A stretch of DNA of 11,639 nucleotides. Origin: Desulfofustis sp. (GTDB taxonomy: Bacteria > Desulfobacterota > Desulfobulbia > Desulfobulbales > Desulfocapsaceae). The DNA lies in the NCBI GenBank assembly GCA_030145365.1, contig JAQYVS010000259.1:1-11639 (forward strand), read 5' to 3'. The first letter of the stretch is position 1. Every line of letters starts with the position of its first letter. The position numbers and the translations under genes were made by a program. Of this stretch, positions 1-7,290 are shown piece by piece. A model generated the notes under the pieces. That model did no database searches, was not told the origin of the DNA, and saw nothing but the letters and a program-made list of their open reading frames with translations.

Positions 1-519
1 ATTTTCACAGCTTTTGCCGTTTTTCTCCTGGTAAAAAAATTCTCGTTTACTGTTCCTGAAATAGCCGCCCTGTTTCTTTTGAACAACCTCATCAATTTCT
101 TTTTCAGCCCTTATGTCGGCAGATTGATTGTTCGCTTTGGAGAACGCAGGATGCTGACTGTGGAATATCTGTCTCTGATCATTATTTTTATTTTTTATGG
201 CCTTGCCGAATCCCAATATTTCGTGACACTGCTGTTTATTGCCGATCATATCTTCTTTAACTTCGGTATCGGTATACGGACCTTTTTTCAAAAAATTGCC
301 AACCCGAAGGATATTGCCTCAAGCATGGCAGTGGGATTTACCATAAACCACATTGCCGCAGTATTTTTACCAGCCATGGGAGGATTACTCTGGCTCATTG
401 ATTATCGATTGGTTTTTTTTGGCGGAGCTGTTCTGAGCCTAGGGTCATTATTGCTGGTTCAGTTTATTCCTTCCCAGCTGAGAAGTGCTCATAACGCACA
501 CACATCACCATCACAATAA
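1..519 (+). CDS. MFS transporter, C-terminal part (5' end outside window)
   Basis: The reading frame is open from the first base and ends at TAA 517-519, so the start lies upstream of the window; about 172 residues are visible. The protein is very hydrophobic, with roughly five membrane-spanning stretches. Between helices it has the basic loop YVGRLIVRFGERR, which resembles the MFS loop motif (G-x-x-x-D/R-R-x-G-x-R-R) and suggests a transporter of the major facilitator superfamily in the inner membrane. A second conserved-looking stretch, FGIGIRTFFQKIANPKD, precedes a helix containing FTINHIAAV. The substrate cannot be read from this part. The tail is short and polar (ending HTSPSQ). A 130-bp gap follows before the next gene on the same strand, so the two need not share a transcript. 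Confidence 0.85.
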   Translation: MFTAFAVFLLVKKFSFTVPEIAALFLLNNLINFFFSPYVGRLIVRFGERRMLTVEYLSLIIIFIFYGLAESQYFVTLLFIADHIFFNFGIGIRTFFQKIANPKDIASSMAVGFTINHIAAVFLPAMGGLLWLIDYRLVFFGGAVLSLGSLLLVQFIPSQLRSAHNAHTSPSQ

Positions 520-649
520 AACTCAACCACACCAGATTCCTGTAAATATGACAAAAAGTGCACGCTCCTTTTTTGTTCACAATAGTATGTATCTGTCTTA
601 CAGTTTGTGCTGATGTTAAATCCTGACAACTCATTAACGGTATAAATAT

Positions 650-1168
650 ATGGCTAAAAGGAAAAACCTCATTTTAATCGGGATGCCCGGTTCCGGCAAA
701 AGTACCGTTGGAGTTATCCTGGCTAAAAATCTAACGAGACCTTACCTGGACAGTGATATTCTGCTCCAACTCAGGGAAAAACGCTCCCTGCAGGACATTG
801 TTGACGTAGAAGGCTATATGGTTCTGCGGGAAATCGAAGAACAGGTATTACTTGATATCAAATGCGAAAACCATGTAATTGCCACCGGTGGAAGTGCAGC
901 ATACAGTGAAAAAGCTATGGAACACCTGAAGCAAGACGGCATTATAATATTTCTTAATGCCAGCCTGGAAACTCTCAACGCCAGAATCCATAATTATGAA
1001 ACAAGGGGGCTGGCCAAACGTCCGGATCAAAGTTTTGCAGATCTCTTCCAGGAACGTTTTCAATTATATAGTAGGTATGCTGACATTGCCATCGACAGCA
1101 ACAACAAGACCCAGGACCAAGTCTGTGATGATATCCATGAACAATTACAACCCTTGTTAGCAAAATAA
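650..1168 (+). CDS. aroK: Shikimate kinase family protein (AroK/AroL-like)
   Basis: This 172-residue P-loop kinase has the length of a typical shikimate kinase, which phosphorylates shikimate with ATP in the cytoplasmic chorismate pathway. Visible landmarks are the Walker A loop GMPGSGKST (11-19), the substrate-binding DSD (34-36), an arginine at 60 following VEGYMVL, the substrate-loop ATGGSA (78-83), lid-region arginines 119 and 124, and ERFQLYSRYAD (135-145), matching the C-terminal R-x-x-x-Y-x-x-x-A element. The third glycine of the usual GGG substrate motif is serine, and the lid reads RGLAKRPDQ rather than RPLL. It therefore belongs to a divergent branch, and another small hydroxyl substrate is possible. 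Chorismate is the MqnA substrate encoded nearby, which fits but proves nothing. The ATG at 650 has no clear Shine-Dalgarno sequence. The next gene starts within about 20 bp. Confidence 0.85.
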   Translation: MAKRKNLILIGMPGSGKSTVGVILAKNLTRPYLDSDILLQLREKRSLQDIVDVEGYMVLREIEEQVLLDIKCENHVIATGGSAAYSEKAMEHLKQDGIIIFLNASLETLNARIHNYETRGLAKRPDQSFADLFQERFQLYSRYADIAIDSNNKTQDQVCDDIHEQLQPLLAK

Positions 1169-1188
1169 GTTCGGTGATTGAATATAAA

Positions 1189-1566
1189 ATGAGTGATTGC
1201 TCAAAAACTCACCCTCGAATAGTTCGAGAAATCAAAACCGTTACGGCAATGATCAGAATATTTTGTCGGGATAAGCACCAGAGCAAATCACAATTGTGTG
1301 AAGATTGCCGACAATTAAACCAATACGCAGCTAAACGATTAGCAACCTGCCCTTTTCAGGAAAACAAAACAACATGTGGAAAATGCAGCGTCCACTGCTA
1401 CAAACCATCAATGAAAATACAAATTATTGAAGTCATGCGTTATGCTGGTCCACGGATGATTTTTCACCATCCATTTCTGGCTGTAACCCACCTGTTGGAT
1501 GAGAAACGTTCCGATAAATCCAGCGAAAAAGAAATCGTCACTAACAAACGAGACACGAAACTATGA
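1189..1566 (+). CDS. ygbA: YgbA-like 'nitrous oxide-stimulated promoter' family protein
   Basis: This cysteine-rich protein of about 125 residues closely follows the E. coli YgbA pattern (Pfam YgbA_NO): an N-terminal REIKTVTAMIRIFCRDKH, then LCEDC, then TCPF, then CGKCSVHCYKP, and a C-terminal RYAGPRMIFHHPFLAVTHLLD. Eight cysteines are present (C4, C26, C37, C40, C54, C63, C66, C70), and the spaced CxxC and CxxCxxxC groups suggest metal or Fe-S binding. In E. coli the gene belongs to the NsrR nitric-oxide-responsive set; its biochemical role is not settled. The last 20 residues are a charged tail beyond the conserved core. The start is uncertain: GTG 1174, 5 bp after the kinase stop, would add five residues, and neither start has a clear ribosome-binding site. 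The stop overlaps the next start as ATGA, implying translational coupling with the epimerase gene. Confidence 0.88.
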   Translation: MSDCSKTHPRIVREIKTVTAMIRIFCRDKHQSKSQLCEDCRQLNQYAAKRLATCPFQENKTTCGKCSVHCYKPSMKIQIIEVMRYAGPRMIFHHPFLAVTHLLDEKRSDKSSEKEIVTNKRDTKL

Positions 1567-2447
1567 ATGTATTGCTAACCGGAGCGTCCGGCTTGGTCGG
1601 CAGCGGACTTGTGGAACATTTGCTTAGCTGCAACCATGAGCTTTTCAGCCTGCAGAGGAAAAAAAACGGAGATAACGGATTCTGGAAACTGGATGGATTA
1701 CATTCCTCTTTAGAGCGTAAGCCTATCAATGCAGTAATCCATCTGGCTGGAGAAAACATAGCCACGGGACGGTGGAGCGAAAAGAAAAAGAAAAAAATTC
1801 TCGACAGCAGAGTGGAGGGAACCAGAGAGCTCGCCTCGTTTTGTGCCCAACTGGACCCCAAACCGGATGTCTTTATCTGTGCTTCAGCGGTAGGATACTA
1901 CGGAAACCGTGGAGAAACAACGGTTGACGAAACCAGTTCTCCCGGATCCAATTTCGTTGCCGAAGTCTGTAAAGCCTGGGAGAAAGCATGCGAGCCTGCC
2001 GGGCAGGCAGGTATCAGAGTTATTCACGGACGTATTGGTATGGTGCTTAGTGCTAATGGCGGCACTCTGCCGACCATGCTGCCTTCATTTAAACTGGGTA
2101 TTGCCGGTATCGTCGGTCAGGGAACCCAGTATATCAGCTGGGTCCACATCGACGATCTGTTGGCAATGTTCGAATTTTTACTACAACATGACTCCCTGAG
2201 CGGTCCGGTCAATCTGGTCGCCCCGGCAGCCGTCACCAACCGTGAATTTACTAAAACGCTGGGCCGCGTCGTTAGACGCCCAACAGTCATGAAGATGCCC
2301 GCTTTTGCAGCAAGGATCGTATTTGGCCAGATGGGCGAAGAACTGCTTCTCTCAAGCACCCGTGTGCTGCCCAGCGTTTTGATGAGAAATGGTTACTCCC
2401 ATCGATACACCAACCTCGAAAACGCACTGAACAATTGCTTGAGCTGA
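1563..2447 (+). CDS. TIGR01777-family NAD(P)-dependent epimerase-fold protein (YfcH-like)
   Basis: This 294-residue extended short-chain dehydrogenase-fold protein has a Rossmann nucleotide-binding motif GASGLVGSGL (7-16), the family signature INAVIHLAGENIA (55-67) followed by RW and DSRVEGTREL (81-90), the SAVGYYGNRGE stretch (108-118), the RIGMVLS segment (157-163), and ISWVHIDD (191-198). The C-terminal 50 residues (about 245-292: MPAFAARIVFGQMGEELLLSSTR...) match the DUF1731 domain that ends this family. Family members are conserved but mostly without an assigned substrate; E. coli YfcH and plant and cyanobacterial relatives linked to division or chloroplast function are examples. Translation begins at ATG 1563 within the stop of the preceding gene (ATGA). 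Codons 74-78 are five lysines on an A-rich tract. The gene ends 37 bp before the convergent purC. Confidence 0.92.
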   Translation: MNVLLTGASGLVGSGLVEHLLSCNHELFSLQRKKNGDNGFWKLDGLHSSLERKPINAVIHLAGENIATGRWSEKKKKKILDSRVEGTRELASFCAQLDPKPDVFICASAVGYYGNRGETTVDETSSPGSNFVAEVCKAWEKACEPAGQAGIRVIHGRIGMVLSANGGTLPTMLPSFKLGIAGIVGQGTQYISWVHIDDLLAMFEFLLQHDSLSGPVNLVAPAAVTNREFTKTLGRVVRRPTVMKMPAFAARIVFGQMGEELLLSSTRVLPSVLMRNGYSHRYTNLENALNNCLS

Positions 2448-2484
2448 AATTGCCCAGATCCTCGGATCGTCACGTCTGGATCAG

Positions 2485-3375
2485 TTAGCTGGTGATCTTG
2501 GCAAGCGCCTCTTCGTAGCGAAATTTTGTTTTTTCGACAATTTCAGATGGCAATTGAGGCGGTGGTGGCGTTTTGTCCCAATCAAGTGATGACAGATAGT
2601 CGCGCAGAAACTGCTTATCAAAACTGGGCTGGCCTGTTCCCGGAGTATACTCATCAAGGGGCCAGAACCTTGATGAATCAGGAGTCAACACCTCATCGAT
2701 GAGGATCAACCTGCCATCTTTCTCTCCAAGCTCAAATTTGGTATCGGCGATGATAATCCCTTTGGTACGTGCATAGTCAGCTGCCTTTTTATAGAGGTCG
2801 ATGCTGATTTTGGCAATTTCCTCTGCCCGCTGATCACCGACAATCTCTTTTAGCCGGTCGATTGAGATATTCTCGTCATGATCGCCAAGAACCGCTTTTG
2901 TTGACGGGGTGAACAGGGTCTGAGGAAATTGATCAGACTCCAGCATCCCGTCGGGAAGTTGGAATCCGCAGACATTCGTATCCTTTTTATAGGCACTCCA
3001 GAAAGATCCTGAGATGTAGCCCCTGACAATGCATTCAACCGGCAGTGGTGAGGTCTTATGAACGAGCATTGAACGCCCTTCCAGTGTTTCCCGATACGGC
3101 TGACATACTTCAGGAAATTCATTTACATCGGCACTTATCAGATGATTTTCCACAATATCGCCAAGTAGTTCAAACCAGAACAGCGAAAGGCTCGTCAAGA
3201 TCTTTCCTTTTCCTGGAATTGCATCGGCCATGACAACGTCATAGGCTGAGATACGATCCGATGCGACCATTAAAAGCTTATCCTCATGACCAGGAATATC
3301 ATACATATCGCGAACTTTGCCACGATGTACAAGATTCAGTCCAGCAAAATCAGTTTCAGTTACCGCCTCTCTCAT
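2485..3375 (-). CDS. purC: Phosphoribosylaminoimidazole-succinocarboxamide synthase (SAICAR synthetase)
   Basis: PurC joins CAIR and aspartate using ATP to form SAICAR in de novo purine synthesis. The sequence shows the N-terminal RGKVRDMYD (18-26), SDRISAYDVVM (39-49), IPGKGKILTSLS (53-64), LPVECIVRGYISGS (111-124), TPSTKA (156-161), ADTKFELG (210-217) and DEVLTPDSSRFW (227-238), all hallmark blocks. At about 296 residues it is the longer, eukaryote-like form found in many Proteobacteria, rather than the roughly 240-residue Bacillus form. Two adjacent start codons are available, GTG 3378 and ATG 3375. An AGAGAGG element sits 5 and 8 nt upstream of them; ATG is preferred. The gene lies 33 bp downstream of the DUF3108 gene on the same strand and looks like the last gene of the menaquinone transcript. 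It faces the convergent epimerase gene with no obvious intrinsic terminator between them. Confidence 0.97.
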   Translation of the reverse strand: MREAVTETDFAGLNLVHRGKVRDMYDIPGHEDKLLMVASDRISAYDVVMADAIPGKGKILTSLSLFWFELLGDIVENHLISADVNEFPEVCQPYRETLEGRSMLVHKTSPLPVECIVRGYISGSFWSAYKKDTNVCGFQLPDGMLESDQFPQTLFTPSTKAVLGDHDENISIDRLKEIVGDQRAEEIAKISIDLYKKAADYARTKGIIIADTKFELGEKDGRLILIDEVLTPDSSRFWPLDEYTPGTGQPSFDKQFLRDYLSSLDWDKTPPPPQLPSEIVEKTKFRYEEALAKITS

Positions 3376-3408
3376 CACGTATACCTCTCTTTTTTCACGT
3401 TGTTTTAT

Positions 3409-4287
3409 CTACCGTTCATCTTCTTTATTATATTTTTCAAGTATTGCCCCATGATATTGCGGACAAGCCGGATTTGAATAGGCAACCAGTTTGGCAGTCA
3501 GTGAACCGAGGACCAGTTTGGAATTTACCAAAACCGGTATCCTGCATTCATCATCAGTGTACCAGATCGCTGTATCACCGCGTTTATCATAAAGTCCGCT
3601 GAATTCCATGATCGGTTCAACAACCATGGCTTCCACATCGCCCAATATCGTTTTCTTAACAACTTCACGCCCCCGCACCATTACCACGACTTCATTGCGT
3701 TTTTCGTCGGCGAACGTCGGAACAAGAAACGGTTGATCAACAATCAACGGCATTATTCGGCTTGCAAAAAATGAGGAGAATTCATTTTGTATCGGAGTTT
3801 TTACCTCAAATACCTCCACTGGTTTCTCGTTGTGCTGATAGAGAATCTTCCCCTTATTCTGCTGGTAACGCGTTACCCGATGGGCTTCATAGTTTCGTCC
3901 CTCTTTCTGCCAGACTTCATAATGAAATGGTAATCGCTGGGGACCGCTTACCTTGGTTACGTGTACGTCTTCAATGGGATAGATCTTGGAGAACATACCG
4001 TTATCAGTCGTAACCCGTGCATGAATAGTATAACCGTCAGTCGCCTCATCTATTTTATCTAGCTCCAGATAAAGCTCGCCCAGTTTTAAGCCGCCGGTAT
4101 ATGACACGTCGTATCTGAATTTTTCTCTTCCTGAGTAGGCGGTGGCAAGCAAACTTTGATCAATAATACCAAAGTCAATTCCTTTGGTAGGATTTTCAGG
4201 TTTCACCACGTTTTCGGCTGAAACTGATATTGCCATCAACCACGAGACAACCGAGATACCTGCTAAGACAAACAGAAAATGTTTCAT
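3409..4287 (-). CDS. Secreted DUF3108 domain protein
   Basis: This 292-residue protein begins with a Sec-type signal peptide: a lysine, then a hydrophobic stretch (4-22) ending SVSA, with likely cleavage after residue 24 (A/EN). The mature part is mostly beta-strand-like and matches the DUF3108 pattern: an early EKFRYDVSYTGGLKLGELYL, then PFHYEVWQKEGR, a middle NEFSSFFASRIMP, and a late GDTAIWYTDDECRIPVLVNS followed by KLVLGSLTAKLV. DUF3108 proteins are periplasmic or outer-membrane associated and have no settled function. The gene starts only 12 bp after the prenyltransferase stop and lacks a good Shine-Dalgarno sequence, so it is probably coupled to it. Nothing in the protein itself explains a role in quinone synthesis; the neighbourhood may be operonic convenience. 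The only cysteines noted, in DDEC and NPAC near the C-terminus, could form a periplasmic disulfide. Confidence 0.85.
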   Translation of the reverse strand: MKHFLFVLAGISVVSWLMAISVSAENVVKPENPTKGIDFGIIDQSLLATAYSGREKFRYDVSYTGGLKLGELYLELDKIDEATDGYTIHARVTTDNGMFSKIYPIEDVHVTKVSGPQRLPFHYEVWQKEGRNYEAHRVTRYQQNKGKILYQHNEKPVEVFEVKTPIQNEFSSFFASRIMPLIVDQPFLVPTFADEKRNEVVVMVRGREVVKKTILGDVEAMVVEPIMEFSGLYDKRGDTAIWYTDDECRIPVLVNSKLVLGSLTAKLVAYSNPACPQYHGAILEKYNKEDER

Positions 4288-4299
4288 ATTATTTCGATA

Positions 4300-5160
4300 T
4301 CATGAGGTGGCCAATGACAGCCAGGTTGCACAAAAGATCGTTATGCTGATCAGTCCGTTCATCGAGAAAAATGAAGCATGAATCCTCGACAGGTCTTTCG
4401 GACTGACAATCAAGTGTTGATAAAAAAGTGCTGCAGCCGTAACCGCGAGCCCGATGAAATAGAAATAATTGAGCTGCATCTGAAAACCGACAACGGTGAA
4501 AAGAACAAAGGCAAGCAGATGAAAAAAGACAGCCAGCCGAAACGCATTTTTTCTGCCCAATCGCGACGGTAATGAATACAGGCCGGCCTTACGGTCATAA
4601 TCGACATCGAGGCAACCGTAAATTGTATCAAATCCGGCAACCCAGAACAACACTCCCAGCGACAGCCCCCAGGGATACTCGATCAGGCTTCCTCGTACCG
4701 CTACCCATCCACCTAGAGGGGCAAATGCAAGGGCAACGCCCAATACCAGATGACAAAAGGAGGTAAATCGTTTGGTTAAAGAATAAAAATATGTCAATCC
4801 GAGTGCAAGTGGAGCAAGAAGCAGGGTTAACCGGTTAAGCTGATAACAACTGAAGAAGAAGATCAAGGCGGCGACGATAACCATGGCCCAGGCCTCGAAA
4901 AGACGAACCTCACCGGCTGGAATCGCACGTTTTTCGGTCCGGGGATTTGCAGCATCAAACTTCCAGTCGACAATACGGTTAAATCCCATGGCACTTGTCC
5001 GGGATCCTACCATTGCCAGGACAATCCAGATAAACACCTTAAGCTGTGGCACCCCGTCCGCTGCCAGAAAAGCCCCGGTAAAGGCAAATGGCATTGCAAA
5101 AATGGTGAGCTTGAATTTGATCATTTCAAGCAGAGTCGAGCATTTGGCAAAAAAACTCAT
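4300..5160 (-). CDS. mqnP: UbiA-family prenyltransferase, probable menaquinone (futalosine pathway) prenyltransferase
   Basis: This integral membrane protein of 286 residues has about eight hydrophobic helices. Two aspartate-rich motifs typical of UbiA prenyltransferases are present: NRIVDWKFD (61-69, N-x-x-x-D-x-x-x-D), followed by NPRTEKRAIPAG, and DVDYDRKAGLYSLPSRLG (185-202). These bind the Mg-diphosphate of the polyprenyl donor. Homologues are annotated 4-hydroxybenzoate octaprenyltransferase (UbiA); because the gene sits directly downstream of mqnE, mqnC and mqnA, the futalosine-pathway role (MqnP, prenylating the naphthoate intermediate) is more likely. That is inference from context. 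The start chosen is ATG 5160 because it overlaps the stop of the upstream 66-codon ORF as ATGA. A GTG at 5172 would add four residues. The DUF3108 gene follows 12 bp downstream. Confidence 0.92.
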   Translation of the reverse strand: MSFFAKCSTLLEMIKFKLTIFAMPFAFTGAFLAADGVPQLKVFIWIVLAMVGSRTSAMGFNRIVDWKFDAANPRTEKRAIPAGEVRLFEAWAMVIVAALIFFFSCYQLNRLTLLLAPLALGLTYFYSLTKRFTSFCHLVLGVALAFAPLGGWVAVRGSLIEYPWGLSLGVLFWVAGFDTIYGCLDVDYDRKAGLYSLPSRLGRKNAFRLAVFFHLLAFVLFTVVGFQMQLNYFYFIGLAVTAAALFYQHLIVSPKDLSRIHASFFSMNGLISITIFCATWLSLATS

Positions 5161-5357
5161 GGTGCATCCCACCGTTTACTTTCTTCAACATCTCTACCGA
5201 TCAGACAGCCAAGAGTAGCTGGAACGTAATGCTGTTCAGCAGGTTTGAAAAAATTCTTGTACATCGTTGAACAACAATGAATCCCGGAAAAAGCAGTCAG
5301 CATTCTTTTTATGGCATTCTCACTCATGGGTTCCCCGAATAAAGTACTGACAATCAC
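5157..5357 (-). CDS. Small unknown protein between mqnA and mqnP (66 aa)
   Basis: I do not recognise this protein. It is an open frame of 66 codons that exactly fills the gap between mqnA and the prenyltransferase gene. Its GTG start shares bases with the mqnA stop (TAGTG), and its stop shares bases with the mqnP start (ATGA). An in-frame ATG at codon 11 (5325-5327) is preceded by a good Shine-Dalgarno-like CGGGGAA, giving an alternative 56-residue product. The protein is mixed polar and hydrophobic with no membrane segment or signal peptide. It has three cysteines, an adjacent pair in GIHCCSTM and one in TLGCLIGRD, and a charged C-terminus (DVEESKRWDAP). It could be a small pathway-associated protein, a coupling ORF with no functional product, or the residue of a longer gene. 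The double overlap is the main evidence that it is translated. Confidence 0.55.
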   Translation of the reverse strand: MIVSTLFGEPMSENAIKRMLTAFSGIHCCSTMYKNFFKPAEQHYVPATLGCLIGRDVEESKRWDAP

Positions 5358-6220
5358 TATTCTTCAATTTTTCTTATTTTCAAGGGAAGCGCTTGTTTTT
5401 TAGCTTCATTAAAATCAAACAAATATCTAAAAAACTGCTCTAATGCCTCATGTTTTTTAGGCCCGAGATTGTATTCGATTCCGCTGAGATATGAGTGGCA
5501 AGAATCGATCTTCATTGGTATTCGGGGCGCGGCAATTGAACAGACTTCTAGAAGATTGGTTAATCCTTCATTTCGGCAGTCGATCAGTTCCCTATGAATT
5601 TCATCGACTAATTTCGGATTGGCCGCGGCAAAGGATTTACGAACAGCACACACCGCAAATACAAATGGAAGTTCGGTGTGTATCTGCCATACCTCACCGA
5701 GATCAAGTTGATATTGATACGTGCCCTCGATTTTTAACCGCAACGCGTCATCTCCAATAGCCAGCACCGCATCTGCATTTCTCTTTCGGGCTTCAGATAC
5801 TTCACCGCTGATATAAACAGGAGAAACCTTAAAAAATTTTTCCAGAACTATTTTAACAAGACACACCGAGGTCTTCGACTGGGCACTGAGTAAAACCGTG
5901 AGACCTGAAAGCATTTCCGGTTTAATCCTGGAGAAGAGAAAAACTGAACCAACCGGACCGTTGGCGCTGATTGAAAGGTCGTCCAATATTAGATATTTGT
6001 CAGGACGGAGCCCATATTCATGCGACGAGACAAAACCCAGATCAATTTCATCATTGGCTAACATATGATTCAACGCAGCCGGATGTTCTTCGATCAGCAG
6101 CCAGGAGGGGTCATGCTCTCTCTGTTTCCATATTTCATGAATCGGGGCAGTATTGATATAATGAACCATACCGATTCTTGCCGATATCGCTTTATAGTCA
6201 GGTGTCAACTCGAACCTCAC
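5357..6220 (-). CDS. mqnA: Chorismate dehydratase (menaquinone biosynthesis, futalosine pathway)
   Basis: MqnA removes water from chorismate to give 3-enolpyruvylbenzoate, the first committed step of the futalosine route. The sequence has a periplasmic-binding-protein-like fold. Family blocks visible are ARIGMVHYINTAP (14-26), EIDLGFVSSHEYG (58-70), SISANGPVGSVFLFS (83-97), LSAQSKTSVCLVK (111-123), DAVLAIGDDAL (150-160), and DLGEVWQIHTELPFVFAVC (173-191). The frame is open up to 6286, but I chose GTG 6220 because it overlaps the mqnC stop as GTGA and gives 287 residues, the normal family length. The longer version would add 22 residues encoded inside mqnC. Translation is probably coupled to mqnC, since no clear Shine-Dalgarno is seen. 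The stop (TAG) overlaps the GTG start of the 66-codon ORF. Confidence 0.95.
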   Translation of the reverse strand: MRFELTPDYKAISARIGMVHYINTAPIHEIWKQREHDPSWLLIEEHPAALNHMLANDEIDLGFVSSHEYGLRPDKYLILDDLSISANGPVGSVFLFSRIKPEMLSGLTVLLSAQSKTSVCLVKIVLEKFFKVSPVYISGEVSEARKRNADAVLAIGDDALRLKIEGTYQYQLDLGEVWQIHTELPFVFAVCAVRKSFAAANPKLVDEIHRELIDCRNEGLTNLLEVCSIAAPRIPMKIDSCHSYLSGIEYNLGPKKHEALEQFFRYLFDFNEAKKQALPLKIRKIEE

Positions 6221-7281
6221 CCAACCAGATGATAATCCATCAAGCGCTGTTTTGGGGTAAAGCCGGCGTCTGATACCAGTCGACATATTTCCTTTTCCGA
6301 CAACGTGAAGCTGACGCCTGCGGCCGCCACCACATTTTCCTCAATCATTGTCGATCCAAAGTCATTTGCTCCGAAAACAAGTGAGAGCTGCGCGATTTTA
6401 GGCCCCTGGGTAACCCAGGAGGCTTGAATATTGTCAAAGTTATCGAGGTATATCCTGGACAAGGCCAGCATCCTCAGATATTCGTAGCCGCCGGTCTTGC
6501 CGATTGATCCCTCATTATAAAGCATGGTGTTGTCCGGTTGAAAGGGCCAGGGAATAAAGGCGGTGAAACCTCCTGTTTTATCCTGCAACTCTCTGAGGCG
6601 ACGTAAATGCTCTAGTCGTTCTTCAATTGTCTCAATATGACCGAACATCATCGTAGCAGTTGTACTTAATCCCAGATTATGGGCCTCCTCCATAACCTTA
6701 AGCCACTGGCTCGCCGAACATTTCTTCGGTGCTACCAGATTTCTCACCCGGTCTGTAAGAATTTCCGCTCCCCCACCAGGGACAGAATCAAGCCCGGCTG
6801 CAACCAGTCGTTCCAAGACATTTGCTGTCGATAGCCCGGAAATGATACTGAAATGATGTATTTCAGGAGGAGAAAAACCATGAACAGCTATTCCGCAAGA
6901 CTTTATGAAGGAAACCAGATCTTCATAGTAATCCAATTTCAAGTCAGGATGCAGGCCTCCCTGCAACAAAATCTGGGTGCCGCCAAGCTCCAGCGTTTCA
7001 TCAATTTTGTGTTTTAATTCATCCTTGCTCAGCAGGTACCCTTCCTGAGAATTAGGAGTTTTGTAAAATGCACAGAATTTACAGGCGGAGATGCAGATAT
7101 CGGTATAATTGATATTTCGATCGATTATGTAGGTAACGGTGTTCTCCGGGTGCTTTCGCTTTCGTATTGAGTTCGCCAGAAACCCGAGTTGGAGTAAATC
7201 GGCTCTGGAGGCCAGGGTCAGAAAATCCGTATCAGAAATTCTTATCCCTGCTTCTATCTCTGCCAATATGCTTTCTACCAT
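6217..7281 (-). CDS. mqnC: Cyclic dehypoxanthinyl futalosine synthase, radical SAM enzyme
   Basis: MqnC is a cytoplasmic radical SAM enzyme that cyclises dehypoxanthinyl futalosine. The 354-residue product has the family's [4Fe-4S] cluster motif as C63-x3-C67-x2-C70 inside NINYTDICISACKFCAFYK, preceded by TVTYIIDR. It also has GGTQILLQGGLHPDL (100-114), the SPPEIHHF block (137-144), SVPGGGAEIL (166-175), and MMFGHIETIEERLEHL. The GGTQILLQGG form and SPPEIHHF distinguish MqnC from its paralogue MqnE, whose gene lies just upstream. The start ATG 7281 is 9 bp after the mqnE stop with only a weak ribosome-binding site. The stop TGA overlaps the mqnA GTG (GTGA). Confidence 0.96.
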   Translation of the reverse strand: MVESILAEIEAGIRISDTDFLTLASRADLLQLGFLANSIRKRKHPENTVTYIIDRNINYTDICISACKFCAFYKTPNSQEGYLLSKDELKHKIDETLELGGTQILLQGGLHPDLKLDYYEDLVSFIKSCGIAVHGFSPPEIHHFSIISGLSTANVLERLVAAGLDSVPGGGAEILTDRVRNLVAPKKCSASQWLKVMEEAHNLGLSTTATMMFGHIETIEERLEHLRRLRELQDKTGGFTAFIPWPFQPDNTMLYNEGSIGKTGGYEYLRMLALSRIYLDNFDNIQASWVTQGPKIAQLSLVFGANDFGSTMIEENVVAAAGVSFTLSEKEICRLVSDAGFTPKQRLMDYHLVG

Positions 7282-7290
7282 AGCAAGTAC

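Noticed and set aside
553..574. Possible terminator after the MFS gene (AAAAAG / CTTTTT arms)
   Set aside because: The stem is six pairs of almost only A-T around a 9-nt loop with no GC-rich core, too weak to call.
2448..2484. Possible bidirectional terminator between the convergent epimerase and purC genes
   Set aside because: Only short inverted repeats (CCAGA/TCTGG, GATCC/GGATC) are present and there is no T-tract on either strand.
3261..3602. A 113-codon plus-strand open frame across the purC/DUF3108 junction
   Set aside because: It overlaps both conserved minus-strand genes and encodes no recognisable protein.
6221..6286. A 22-residue N-terminal extension of MqnA
   Set aside because: It lies wholly inside mqnC. 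GTG 6220 overlaps the mqnC stop as GTGA and gives the usual family length, so the later start is favoured.
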